Positions 8,482 to 16,240 of a stretch of DNA of 64,000 nucleotides are shown here, piece by piece. Origin of the DNA: Dactylococcopsis salina PCC 8305 (GTDB taxonomy: Bacteria > Cyanobacteriota > Cyanobacteriia > Cyanobacteriales > Rubidibacteraceae). The first letter of the stretch is position 1. Each line of letters opens with the position of its first letter. Location: contig NC_019780.1 in NCBI RefSeq assembly GCF_000317615.1, positions 3,307,840 to 3,371,839 on the forward strand, given 5' to 3'. The translations under genes and the position numbers were made by a program. The notes beneath the pieces are model-generated. The model saw only the letters and a program-made list of their open reading frames with translations. It was not told where the DNA came from and made no database searches.

Positions 8482-9340
8482 GTATCAGAACCTTGGAACA
8501 ACTGAGTGATTATTTAGCTAATGATCTGGCTTGGCGTAAAAGAGAACTTTCAGAAATTAAGGGTTTAGTAGAAGCAAAAAAAGTTTCTGATCAAAGACAT
8601 AGGACATTACTTCGTAGTGGCGTATGTATTCTTTATTCCCATTGGGAAGGTTTTGTGAAACTAGCAGCGAATGCTTATGTTGATTATGTGAGATCGCAGA
8701 GACTAACTTATCAGGAACTTGCGAGTAATTTTTTAGCTCTCGCTATGAAAAGTAAGCTCAAAGATGCACAAGAGACGAATAAGCCATCACTGTACATTCC
8801 TGTTTGTGATTTTTTTGTATCTGGATTAAATAAAAGATGTGTCCTACCTAGGGGTTGCTGAAAAAGTCCATTGGTTGGTTAAGTAAGGCAAGAGGCAAGA
8901 GGCAAGAGGCAAGAGGGTTGATTGATCGGTAGGAGGGGAAGGTTTTGATGCAATATGCGTGACCATTGAACAATCAATGAACTTGCATTTTTATCTGAAC
9001 TGAATCGCCTCAAATCCTGATTTGATAAGACTTTCAGTTTTATTCAGCAAGTCCTACCTAAAGATGCAATTTCTACCGCGTCCAATCTTTCTTCTGAAAC
9101 CTTCAAAGGAATTATTGAGATTCTTGGCATAGATTTTTCCTACTACTCCACTAAATCTAAATTGATCGATACTCAACTATTAAAGAAAAGAAATGAAATT
9201 GCACATGGCAATTATTTAGAGTTGGATCGGGAAGAATATAGGGATTTGCAAGCAGAAGTTATTGGAATGCTTGACCTTTTCCGTAACCAGATAGAAAATG
9301 CTGCTTCACAGGAAAAATACAAGCAGAATCTTCCCTAAGA
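8478..9340 (+). pseudogene. HEPN-like nuclease (MAE_28990 type), split by a MITE
   Basis: The first part (8478-8850) encodes LLRSGVCILYSHWEGFVKLA, typical of the MAE_28990/MAE_18760 HEPN family. The second part (9055-9340) carries KRNEIAHGNYLELDREEY, containing the HEPN R-x4-H active-site pattern. A 204-bp MITE plus a 6-bp duplication (TACCTA) separates them; removing 210 bp restores one frame of about 217 residues reading CVLPKDAIST. As it stands translation stops at TGA just inside the MITE, losing the catalytic motif. HEPN domains are usually RNases in toxin or defence systems, so the pair with DUF262 was probably a conflict module now disarmed. Confidence 0.85.
8851..9054 (-). mobile_element. 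MITE copy 1 (TIR GGGGTTGCTGAA, TSD TACCTA)
   Basis: A 204-bp element beginning GGGGTTGCTGAAAAAG and ending TTCAGCAAGTCC, flanked by TACCTA on both sides. Inside is a short array of the heptamer GGCAAGA (four copies) near the left end. The same element lies in the other orientation at 28932-29137 and 34026-34250, with a partial end near 25949. It encodes no protein. Confidence 0.92.
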
Positions 9341-9415
9341 TCAGGTTCAGATAATTGGTGTTGGGTTTCGCGTGGAGACGTTCCATGGAACGTCTCTACC
9401 CAACCTACTTGATAT
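9341..9415. repeat. palindromic GTTGGGTTT...AACCCAAC element
   Basis: It starts at the stop codon of the HEPN remnant with ATCAGGTTCAG and contains GTTGGGTTTCGCGTGG, the palindrome GACGTTCCATGGAACGTC and ACCCAACCTACTT. It belongs to a family with many copies in this window (10637, 14329, 15763, 43468, 50963 and others). The hairpin followed by T-rich sequence resembles a terminator. Confidence 0.8.
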
Positions 9416-9422
9416 AAAAGGA

Positions 9423-10547
9423 TTAAAACAGTTCATATCTCAACAGGGTACAAGGAAGAGAACCGTTATAAACTGGTATTCGTTGTGATGTTCTCAGACC
9501 AATTTGTTTGGTTAATGCTTTATTTCCCGACAAAACATAGGCTACCCAGCCCTTAAATCGTTGTTTGAAAATATCTCCGAGTTGTTTATACAAACTCCCT
9601 AATGCTTTCGTGTCTCCGATGCGTTTTCCATAGGGAGGGTTACAGATAATAATCCCTCGATCGAGCGGCGGTTCAACGGCGGAAAGTTCAATTTGTGACC
9701 AGTGAATCTGTTGCTGTAGGTTACAGTTTTTGGCATTGGTTTGCGCTTGTTTCAGAACATCGAAATCTCGATCGTAACCGTAAATTCCTACTGAAAGTTG
9801 GGATAATTTCTGTTGTTTGGCTTCCTGTTTTAATTGTTCCCAAAGTTCTCGATTAAAATCAAACCATTGTTCAAACGCAAATTGATTTCTCAAGCGACCT
9901 GGCGCAATATTTAAAGCCTTTAATCCCGCTTCAATAGGAAATGTTCCTGATCCACACATGGGATCAAGTAACGGTAAATTGGTTTCCCAATCTGTCATTG
10001 TTAATAAAGCGGCGGCTAGGGTTTCCTTTAATGGTGCGATTCCCATCGCTGGACGGTATCCTCTACGGTGTAAACTCTCTCCCGTGCTATCTAAACTTAA
10101 TATTCCTTGCGTTTTTTCGATGTGAAGGTTGATAATTAAATCGGGGTTTTCTAAGTTAACGTTCGATCGTTTTCCGAAGAATTGAGTTTGCTGATCGGCG
10201 ATCGCGTTTTTAACTTGTAGCGCACTAAAATGGGTATGATTCAACTGTTGATTTTTTCCCGTACAATGTACCATAAATGTTGATTCGGGAGAGAGATAGT
10301 TTTCCCAGTTAATTTCTTGGACTTCTCCATAAAGTTGTTTCGCATTGTGACAAGGAAACGTTTTAATGGGAACAAGAACACGGAAAATTAAACGCGACCA
10401 CAGATTAACTTTATATAAGAGTTTTTGATCTCCTTGAAATTGCACTCCTGTAAATGTGGGAGTGACATTTTCTCCTCCCAATGTGGTTAATTCCTGTGCT
10501 GCAATTTCTTCTAAACCTCGCGCAACAGTTGCAAAATAATTGTTCAT
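9423..10547 (-). CDS. THUMP-domain class I SAM RNA methyltransferase (RlmL-N/YpsC-like)
   Basis: A 374-residue protein. The N-terminal MNNYFATVARGLEEIAAQEL and following region form the THUMP/ferredoxin-like RNA-binding part. The C-terminal half has SAM motif I DPMCGSGTFPIEAG and motif IV NPPYGKRIGD typical of guanine-N2 methyltransferases acting on 23S rRNA. The exact target base is inferred only from the family. The ATG at 10547 fits the family start exactly. Downstream (left) it ends a few bases from a palindromic repeat; upstream is a heptamer repeat tract, so its promoter must lie in or beyond repeats. Confidence 0.9.
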   Translation of the reverse strand: MNNYFATVARGLEEIAAQELTTLGGENVTPTFTGVQFQGDQKLLYKVNLWSRLIFRVLVPIKTFPCHNAKQLYGEVQEINWENYLSPESTFMVHCTGKNQQLNHTHFSALQVKNAIADQQTQFFGKRSNVNLENPDLIINLHIEKTQGILSLDSTGESLHRRGYRPAMGIAPLKETLAAALLTMTDWETNLPLLDPMCGSGTFPIEAGLKALNIAPGRLRNQFAFEQWFDFNRELWEQLKQEAKQQKLSQLSVGIYGYDRDFDVLKQAQTNAKNCNLQQQIHWSQIELSAVEPPLDRGIIICNPPYGKRIGDTKALGSLYKQLGDIFKQRFKGWVAYVLSGNKALTKQIGLRTSQRIPVYNGSLPCTLLRYELF

Positions 10548-10636
10548 TTTGTTATTCGTTATTCGTTATTTGTTATTTGTTATTTGTTATTTGTTAGTTA
10601 TTTGTTATTTGTTATTCGTTATTCGTTATTTGTTAG
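10548..10636. repeat. heptamer tandem repeat (TTATTTG / TTATTCG)
   Basis: About twelve consecutive 7-bp units of TTATTTG or TTATTCG lie immediately upstream of the methyltransferase start. Short tandem heptamers are characteristic of several cyanobacterial genomes. The same units, in the other orientation, recur at 17245-17395 and briefly at 62622-62645. Confidence 0.9.
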
Positions 10637-10735
10637 TGGGTAGATAAAAAGTAGGTTGGGTAGAGACGTTCCATGGAACGTCTCCACGCGAAACCCAACA
10701 CCAATTATAAGGAATTACCTGAACTTGATATTAAG
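10637..10735. repeat. palindromic GTAGGTTGGGT element, full-length copy
   Basis: It contains GATAAAAAGTAGGTTGGGT, the palindrome GACGTTCCATGGAACGTC, CGCGAAACCCAACACCAATT and the end TACCTGAACTTGATATTA. It is nearly identical to the copies at 9341, 14329 and 15763. It lies downstream of the dual-OB gene and upstream of the methyltransferase. Confidence 0.8.
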
Positions 10736-10782
10736 GGAGGCTAAGGATTATGTAGAGATATTTGATAGCATATATTTAAATT

Positions 10783-11493
10783 TTAGAAAGGAAGGTCGAG
10801 TAATTCATCTTGATCATCATAATCATTAGTTTCTAATTCCATCACCGCAGCAATTAGTTTCCAACAAGGATCATCCCCTTCCCAATTGGGAGGACGATGA
10901 GGCATACTTAAACTTACTGTTACTAAACAGGGAACGATCGGTTCATTTCCTTGATCTAGTTTTTTAACAAATAATGGATCAGTGATTCCCAGACGACTTA
11001 AACGCTGTCCATTGCGACTAACAATTGTTGCTTTATATTGATTTGTTCCTGTTTCCCGTTGTTTTTTCTCGACAAAAAATTCTGTAACATGAACAAGTTG
11101 GAGGGTTTTTCGTAAAGCAAACGGTTTCCTAGCAAGTTCGGGAACTGTGACAAATTTTTTATAATTATGTAAAATATATGGTTCAGAAGAACAATACCTT
11201 AAAACTTCTTTTGTTGTGACTTGACCTTGTTTTTTCCATCGTCCGGGTAACACCGATAAGTTCTCGCTTTCAAAACCAAAATCGTTTCCAGTTTTCCCAA
11301 GAGGGATTTGAATGATATCTAATAATTGCGGTTCTTTTCCTTCTAATAAACGCATCGATCGAGGTATTCGACCATCTTCTAAATCTGAAATTGGACGTAT
11401 CCAACGACCCGTTTCTGGATTAATTCCCGCAATACAACGATCGCCATGTTTCCAAGAATTCGCTAAACAAATTATCGAAGTTAAAGGTGACAT
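10783..11493 (-). CDS. dual OB-domain (DuOB-like) protein
   Basis: A 236-residue protein beginning MSPLTSIICLANSWKHGDRC and continuing GINPETGRWIRPISDLEDG, which I recognise as the dual-OB-domain family, presumed to bind nucleic acid or nucleotides. It ends with acidic residues. The ATG at 11493 is preferred because homology begins there; a longer frame to 11550 lies inside the upstream gene. It overlaps the upstream DUF488 gene by 13 bases and is the last gene of a three-gene overlapping operon. Catalytic residues are not evident. I regard it as the effector or sensor of an uncharacterised DUF488 system, which is inference. Confidence 0.7.
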   Translation of the reverse strand: MSPLTSIICLANSWKHGDRCIAGINPETGRWIRPISDLEDGRIPRSMRLLEGKEPQLLDIIQIPLGKTGNDFGFESENLSVLPGRWKKQGQVTTKEVLRYCSSEPYILHNYKKFVTVPELARKPFALRKTLQLVHVTEFFVEKKQRETGTNQYKATIVSRNGQRLSRLGITDPLFVKKLDQGNEPIVPCLVTVSLSMPHRPPNWEGDDPCWKLIAAVMELETNDYDDQDELLDLPF

Positions 11494-11921
11494 ATTTCGA
11501 GATTTCCCCACTTTTGTTGTAAGTATTCTGCGACTAAACGACGATGACAATAATGTGGTTTTGCTTCGCTACAAAGTAAACAGCTACAGTGTAGAGAATC
11601 AGGTGAAAGTTGCTTTTCAATTGCTCGATCGCTGATTAATTGATAAAATTTATTCTCGTAATCCTCCCAACTAATTTCTTTTTTTCGATATTGACTTAAT
11701 AACTCTTTTGTTGGCGCTAAAGATAAAGTATGATCATAATTAATTCCCTGAAGAGATTTGAGAAAATACTGTAAATCGTTTTTTTTCGCAAACCCTGATA
11801 ATTGAGAAGTGTTATTGATTCTGGTATCAATCACCTTTTTCACTCCGACTTTTGCTAAGGTTTCAAAGAAATTTTGAGCGGTTTTCTGAGTAAACCCGAT
11901 CGTAAATAGTTTGATTTTCAT
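11481..11921 (-). CDS. DUF488 family protein (second copy in operon)
   Basis: A 146-residue protein starting MKIKLFTIGFTQKTAQNFFE, with VIDTRINNTSQLSGFAKK in the position of the family's VDVR...SR motif and a C-terminal cysteine/histidine cluster CSCLLCSEAKPHYCHRRLVA. The C...C...CHR pattern is the conserved end of DUF488, whose biochemical role is unknown. Its ATG overlaps the TGA of the upstream DUF488 gene by four bases (ATGA), and its 3' end overlaps the dual-OB gene. The two DUF488 proteins differ clearly (146 versus 207 residues), so this is an old paralogue pair rather than a recent duplication. Confidence 0.85.
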   Translation of the reverse strand: MKIKLFTIGFTQKTAQNFFETLAKVGVKKVIDTRINNTSQLSGFAKKNDLQYFLKSLQGINYDHTLSLAPTKELLSQYRKKEISWEDYENKFYQLISDRAIEKQLSPDSLHCSCLLCSEAKPHYCHRRLVAEYLQQKWGNLEICHL

Positions 11922-12541
11922 TGTTCTTTATAAGCGACTTTTTGCGCTTGTAAACGATAAGCCTCCGCCAATAATTCTGCTTTTGACTGTTGCGGTTTGG
12001 TTGAGGAAACGGTAAATAAGGAAAGCTGTTGCGTTGGCTTTTCTTCTAGTCCATGTTTTTGGAGTAAGCGATTTTCTAAACTGGTTTGCGTTTCAATTTC
12101 TCCCGATTTCAAAATATGTTTGATTTGACAAGTTTGCGCTTGTAAAAAACGACAAACTAATAAACAACGATGACAGTCTATGGGGTCTTTTTCCGCACAC
12201 ATTAAAGCGACTGTATAGGTTTTTATTCCCTCTAATAAACGCTTAACTCCCTCCTTGAATTCTTCTGTTTTTGCCATTTTCTCGTAATCAGCTTGACCAT
12301 TAATATAGCAATCTTCAGCGAGGGGTCTTCCTCCTAATTCTTTACCAAGAAAAACATATTTGATGTTGGCTTCCATTAAGGTTAATTTCAAGTTAGGCTG
12401 ATTAAAATGGGAGAGATAACGACTATAAGGTTGAGAACGAACATCAGCCAGCGCGGTGATATTATGTTGTTTTAAGAGCGTCATAAACGCTTCTAAAGAA
12501 TGATTAGAATGCCCGATCGTAAATAAAGTTTGCTCACTCAT
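11918..12541 (-). CDS. DUF488 family protein (first copy in operon)
   Basis: A 207-residue protein with the full DUF488 pattern: LFTIGHSNHSLEAFMTLL at the start, ALADVRSQPYSRY, LGKELGGRP, and MCAEKDPIDCHRCLLV. The C-terminal 50 residues (after LLQKHGLEEKPTQQ) form a glutamine/lysine-rich tail that the smaller paralogue lacks. The conserved aspartate-arginine, cysteine and CHR residues suggest a small-molecule or metal-binding active site, but no activity is established. It is the first gene of the overlapping operon with the second DUF488 and the dual-OB gene; the promoter probably lies in the 56-bp gap to the divergent DUF2237 gene. Confidence 0.88.
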   Translation of the reverse strand: MSEQTLFTIGHSNHSLEAFMTLLKQHNITALADVRSQPYSRYLSHFNQPNLKLTLMEANIKYVFLGKELGGRPLAEDCYINGQADYEKMAKTEEFKEGVKRLLEGIKTYTVALMCAEKDPIDCHRCLLVCRFLQAQTCQIKHILKSGEIETQTSLENRLLQKHGLEEKPTQQLSLFTVSSTKPQQSKAELLAEAYRLQAQKVAYKEQ

Positions 12542-12597
12542 TTTTTCTGATAGTTTGTGTTAGAATAAATGAAAAAGTAACGCTAACAGAATTGATT

Positions 12598-12990
12598 ATG
12601 GCTGAAGCAACAAATGTTTTAGGAAGTCCCTTGCAACTGTGCTGTAATGAACCGAAAACGGGGTTTTATCGGGATGGTTATTGCAATACAGGAGGACAAG
12701 ATTTTGGTTTGCACGTGGTTTGTGCGAAAATGACAGCGGAGTTTTTAGACTACACAAAAGCTCAAGGTAATGATCTAAGTACACCGAAACCAATGTTTAA
12801 TTTTCCAGGCTTAAAACCGGGTGATGGTTGGTGTTTATGTGCTTCTCGTTGGGAAGAAGCAAGACAAGCAGGAGTTGCGCCACCAGTGGTTTTAGAGTCA
12901 ACTCATGCTCGTGCTTTAGAAGTGGTTTCCCTAGACCATTTAAGACAACACGCCTATACGGCGAGTGATCAAGAAAGTAAAAGCAATTAG
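12598..12990 (+). CDS. DUF2237 family protein
   Basis: A 130-residue cytoplasmic protein. NVLGSPLQLCCNEPKTGFYRDGYC, then DFGLHVVCAKMT and GDGWCLCASRW match DUF2237, a small family with several conserved cysteines found in cyanobacteria and proteobacteria. Function is unknown. The ATG at 12598 is used; the earlier TTG/ATT codons are unlikely. It is divergent from the DUF488 operon and converges with the VOC gene, the two stop codons overlapping by four bases. Length is normal. Confidence 0.88.
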   Translation: MAEATNVLGSPLQLCCNEPKTGFYRDGYCNTGGQDFGLHVVCAKMTAEFLDYTKAQGNDLSTPKPMFNFPGLKPGDGWCLCASRWEEARQAGVAPPVVLESTHARALEVVSLDHLRQHAYTASDQESKSN

Positions 12991-13580
12991 TTAGCAACTT
13001 CTGCCATTTCTATCACTCTTTCGTCTAAATCTTTCACTAAAAAGTTTAAAGGTTTGGTGCGACGAACTTTGAATTTTAAGCGTCTGGCTTGTACCTGCAT
13101 TAAAATGTTTTCCAAACAATCGTGATCAAAACAAACATGGCGATGGCGGTTTTTATTCCCATAATTTGCCCCAGAAATAATGTGTAATTGGGTGTTTTTT
13201 TTCAGTTGATACCAGAGTCCTTCTGTACCGTTAAAACTCGGATTAGTGGAGAGACTGGGATTTGCGGACAGATAAAGCGGATCGATCGCGCCAGCCCCTA
13301 AAGATTGTTCATAATTATAATAATAATGAAGGGGAACTTCTGCAATTGATAGATTTAAAACCCCCTCATAAAACTGGCGAGCTACTTCTAAATCCGATAC
13401 CATAATTGTATGGACTTTCGGCGCACTGGTGAGGAACATCCACATCGCCCCAGCGTAAGCCGCCAAGAGCATGATCATAATGCCTTGAGTTGAGAAAACG
13501 GTGTCTAGTCCAGGTAAAAAAGCCCCTAGCCAGGGCAGATTTAAGGTTGTTCCAGGAAGCATAAGCAGATTATTAAACAT
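12987..13580 (-). CDS. membrane-anchored VOC (glyoxalase-like) protein
   Basis: A 197-residue protein. Residues 30-53 (FSTQGIMIMLLAAYAGAMWMFL) form one membrane segment. From about residue 55 the pattern VHTIMVSDLEVARQFYEGVL is the start of a vicinal-oxygen-chelate (glyoxalase/bleomycin-resistance) fold, ending in LVKDLDERVIEMAEV. Metal-binding histidine/glutamate positions are plausible but the substrate cannot be inferred. I recall similar anchored VOC proteins in other cyanobacteria. It is convergent with DUF2237, and the start ATG is preceded by AT-rich intergenic sequence shared with the divergent sigma-like gene. Confidence 0.8.
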   Translation of the reverse strand: MFNNLLMLPGTTLNLPWLGAFLPGLDTVFSTQGIMIMLLAAYAGAMWMFLTSAPKVHTIMVSDLEVARQFYEGVLNLSIAEVPLHYYYNYEQSLGAGAIDPLYLSANPSLSTNPSFNGTEGLWYQLKKNTQLHIISGANYGNKNRHRHVCFDHDCLENILMQVQARRLKFKVRRTKPLNFLVKDLDERVIEMAEVAN

Positions 13581-13711
13581 TAAAATTTAAATTCGGAGCA
13601 AAAACTGAGGAAAAGGCGATCGAATCAAATTATTATCACCTACAATCGGGTGTAACCCTAGCTCTAGGTTAGCTTACCTTATTTTATCTCGATCGGGGTT
13701 GACGAAAAGCT

Positions 13712-14338
13712 GTGCAAATTCCTCGTTTTCCAGAAACTAATCATCCTCTCGTACAACCGTTATTTCATCATAGCGATTTGGAATTACTCACCCTGTTACA
13801 ACAGCATCCCGAACAGGGAAAGTATTTCACAGCAATCTTTTGTCGGTATAGCCCGTTAATTTACACCATTATCCGACATAGCGCTCGATCGCGCATTCAA
13901 TCCGATTATCTGTTTGCGATGATCTGGCGACACTTATACTATGAAATGCAGAGTCTCAACCCAGAAGAATTAGAAACCGTAGGGGATAACTCACTACAAA
14001 GCTGGCTGATAAAAATGGCAGGTGTTACCTTAAATCAGGTAGAACTTCCCCCTGTAGAAAGCATCAATTATGACTTACAAGCCGCCCCGCCGCCGTTATG
14101 GTGTCATCTTGAAATCGCCCTCAATAAACTCCCTCCCATTGTGCGTTTAATGGTCTTAATGGCGCAAACTTTCCATTGGAGTGAGGCGAGAATTGCGGGT
14201 TATTTACAGCAAATTGATGAACCCTTGACGGTAGAAGAAGTGAAAAGCGGACTCGAACAAGGTTATCAACTCCTCGAAACCGCTTTACCTGATGATATTC
14301 GGATGATTTATCTTTATCACGAATCATATCAGGTTTAG
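13712..14338 (+). CDS. sigma-70-like regulatory protein (cyanobacterial ECF-like)
   Basis: A 208-residue protein. The middle YFTAIFCRYSPLIYTIIRHSARS...DYLFAMIWRHLYYEM resembles sigma region 2, and LEIALNKLPPIVRLMVLMAQTFHWSEARIAGYLQQ looks like the region 4 helix-turn-helix. I recall similar conserved cyanobacterial proteins annotated as sigma-70 family factors; promoter recognition has to be treated as inferred. The start is GTG (13712). The last codons (SYQV-stop) are written by the palindromic repeat that begins ATCAGGTTTAG, so an insertion has reset the C-terminus. The gene stands alone. Confidence 0.65.
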   Translation: MQIPRFPETNHPLVQPLFHHSDLELLTLLQQHPEQGKYFTAIFCRYSPLIYTIIRHSARSRIQSDYLFAMIWRHLYYEMQSLNPEELETVGDNSLQSWLIKMAGVTLNQVELPPVESINYDLQAAPPPLWCHLEIALNKLPPIVRLMVLMAQTFHWSEARIAGYLQQIDEPLTVEEVKSGLEQGYQLLETALPDDIRMIYLYHESYQV

Positions 14339-14450
14339 GTCTCTTGCTTAGAATTGGTGTTGGGTTTCGCGTGGAGACGTTCCATGGAACGTCTCTACCC
14401 AACCTACTTTTTATCTAAGCCCCCCTTTCAAAGGGGGGTTGGGGGGATAA
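14329..14450. repeat. palindromic repeat plus CCCCCCTTTCAAAGGGGGG hairpin
   Basis: A full copy of the ATCAGGTT...GTTGGGTTT...ACCCAACCTACTTTTTAT element overlaps the sigma-like stop codon, followed at 14420-14447 by a strong CCCCCCTTT/AAAGGGGGG hairpin. Both lie between two converging genes and could serve as bidirectional terminators. Confidence 0.8.
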
Positions 14451-14473
14451 GCCTGTATAACGTCTCTAGGGGA

Positions 14474-15643
14474 TTATTTACCCATTCCCAACTGTTGCGC
14501 CTTCTGATAGACCTTTCCTTCTGTTAACAGCGACGGCGCGATAATCACCTCGACTTGTTGCATTTCCTTAAGATTTTTTGCCCCTAGCGTTCCCATGCTA
14601 GTTTTCAAAGCCCCTAAGAGGTTGTGTGTCCCATCATCTAACCGCGCCGGTCCAGTGAGAATTTCCTTAACTGTGCCAGTTGTACCAACACTGATGCGAG
14701 TCCCACGAGGTAAAATCGGGCTAGGGGTCGCCATTCCCCAGTGAAACCCTTGTCCTGGGGCTTCCGCTGCTCTGGCAAAAGGAGAACCAATCATCACCGC
14801 ATCAGCACCGCAAGCGATACATTTACAGATGTCTCCACCAGTGACTAAACCCCCATCGGCAATGATGGGGACATACTTTCCAGTTTCTTGATAAAACTGT
14901 TCTCGGGCTGCGGAACAATCAGCAACCGCAGTGGCTTGAGGGACACCGACTCCCAACACGCCGCGAGAGGTGCAAGCTGCACCAGGACCGATACCGACTA
15001 AGATACCAGATGCGCCCGCTTTCATTAAATCATAGGCTACGGCTTCGGTGACGCAGTTTCCTAAAATCACTGGCATGGGCATTTTTTGGCAAAATTCGCC
15101 TAAATCTAGGGGAATCACCGATTCTGGGGATAAATGAGACGTTGAAACCACAGTCGCTTGGACAAAAAAGAGATCAGCCCCAATTTCTGCTACTGCATCC
15201 CCATATTTTGCCGCACCTGCAGGAGTGGCACTCACCGCAGCAATTCCACCTTGAGATTTAATTTCGCTGATGCGTTTTTTGATTAATTCAGGTTGCACCG
15301 GAACTGAATAAAGTTCCTGCATTAACCCCACAAATTCAGTTTTTCCCACTGAGGCAATGCGTTCTAAGATGGGGTTGGGGTCTTCGTAGCGAGTTTGTAT
15401 CCCCTCTAGGTTTAAAACCCCTAATGCTCCTAATTCTGACAGTAAAACTGCCATTTTGACATCAACAACACCATCCATTGCACTGGCAATAATTGGAATG
15501 GAACGTTTGATGTCTCCCAGTTGCCAAGTTGTATCGGGTAAACTGGGGTCTAAGGTGCGCCGTCCTGGAACGAGGGCAATTTCATCAATTCCGTAGGCGC
15601 GACGTGCTGTTTTTCCTTGACCGATTTGGATATCTACACTCAT
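14474..15643 (-). CDS. guaB3: GuaB3 family IMP dehydrogenase-related protein
   Basis: A 389-residue TIM-barrel enzyme of the IMPDH/GMP reductase superfamily without the CBS insert. It begins IQIGQGKTARRAYGIDEIALVPGRRT, has the NAD/IMP loop VGIGPGAACTSRG with the catalytic cysteine (about residue 225), and IADGGLVTGGDICKCIACGADAVMIGSP. GuaB3 is a cyanobacterial/actinobacterial paralogue of GuaB thought to oxidise IMP to XMP in guanine nucleotide synthesis; the exact reaction is from family knowledge. Length is normal. It is monocistronic, and its promoter region is crowded with repeats (15763-16041). Confidence 0.93.
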   Translation of the reverse strand: MSVDIQIGQGKTARRAYGIDEIALVPGRRTLDPSLPDTTWQLGDIKRSIPIIASAMDGVVDVKMAVLLSELGALGVLNLEGIQTRYEDPNPILERIASVGKTEFVGLMQELYSVPVQPELIKKRISEIKSQGGIAAVSATPAGAAKYGDAVAEIGADLFFVQATVVSTSHLSPESVIPLDLGEFCQKMPMPVILGNCVTEAVAYDLMKAGASGILVGIGPGAACTSRGVLGVGVPQATAVADCSAAREQFYQETGKYVPIIADGGLVTGGDICKCIACGADAVMIGSPFARAAEAPGQGFHWGMATPSPILPRGTRISVGTTGTVKEILTGPARLDDGTHNLLGALKTSMGTLGAKNLKEMQQVEVIIAPSLLTEGKVYQKAQQLGMGK

Positions 15644-15762
15644 AATTTAATTACACCATTCCCAAAGCTGTTCCCACAGATTAGCAAATTTTTGACGGGA
15701 ATTAGCATATCTTTGGTTGGGGGAAATGTCGGTTTGTCGGAAGTTTGGGAATTTGCCCCCTT

Positions 15763-15877
15763 ATATCGGGTTCGCTCGATCGATGATAAAAAGTAGGTTG
15801 GGTAGAGACGTTCCATGGAACGTCTCCACGCGAAACCCAACAACAATTGTAAGCAATTACCCGAACCTGATATTACC
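15763..15877. repeat. palindromic element, full copy with inverted ends
   Basis: This is the clearest full copy. It starts TATCGGGTTCGCTCGATC and ends TTACCCGAACCTGATATTA, so the ends are inverted repeats. Between them are GTAGGTTGGGT, GACGTTCCATGGAACGTC and GAAACCCAAC. It is about 115 bp with no coding capacity. Confidence 0.85.
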
Positions 15878-16041
15878 CCCAAGTTTGGGGGAATTTGCCC
15901 CCTGACCCCCAAGTTTGAGGGAATTTGCCCCCTGACCCCCAAGTTTGGGGAATTTGCCCCCTGACCCCCAAGTTTGGGGGAATTTGCCCCCTGACCCCCA
16001 AGTTTGGGGGAATTTGCCCCCTGACCCCCAAGTTTGGGGGA
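15875..16041. repeat. 30-bp GC-rich tandem repeat (about 5.5 copies)
   Basis: The unit ACCCCCAAGTTTGGGGGA followed by ATTTGCCCCCTG repeats every 30 bp (one copy is 29 bp). Each unit contains a CCCCCAAG/TTTGGGGG hairpin. There are no unique spacers, so it is not CRISPR. Related CCCC-rich repeats are at 49466-49875. Confidence 0.92.
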
Positions 16042-16043
16042 AT

Positions 16044-16150
16044 TATAGCGCTACGCGCGCTAGGCAAGTTGCCTTAGGCAAGTTGCCCCAGTAAGGTATA
16101 GGTGAGTTTCAATATTTTGGAATGTCCTAACCTGATTTTGTAGCACTATA
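16044..16150 (+). mobile_element. MITE-like element, TIR TATAGCGCTAC / TATAGTGCTAC
   Basis: The 107-bp element has inverted ends TATAGCGCTAC and GTAGCACTATA and contains GGCAAGTTGCCTTA units and TCCTAACCTGATTTTG. A second, longer copy lies in the opposite orientation at 27150-27277. TA dinucleotides at both ends suggest an IS630/Tc1-type TA target, which is tentative. Confidence 0.7.
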
Positions 16151-16240
16151 TCAGCGAGTTTCAAGATGGAAGCTTGATTTTAAACCTATAATAAGGGTTT
16201 TACTCTCGCTCACTGATAACAACGAATTAAACATATAGTA

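Noticed and set aside
11493-11550. Longer start of the dual-OB protein at 11550
   Set aside because: The extra residues (SSSFSRRILTTKVGKSRN) lie within the conserved end of the upstream DUF488 gene; homology begins at ATG 11493.
15875-16041. 30-bp repeats as CRISPR or as a protein-coding repeat (open frame in PPNLGVRGQI units)
   Set aside because: There are no spacers, and the open frame results only from the 30-bp periodicity being a multiple of three.
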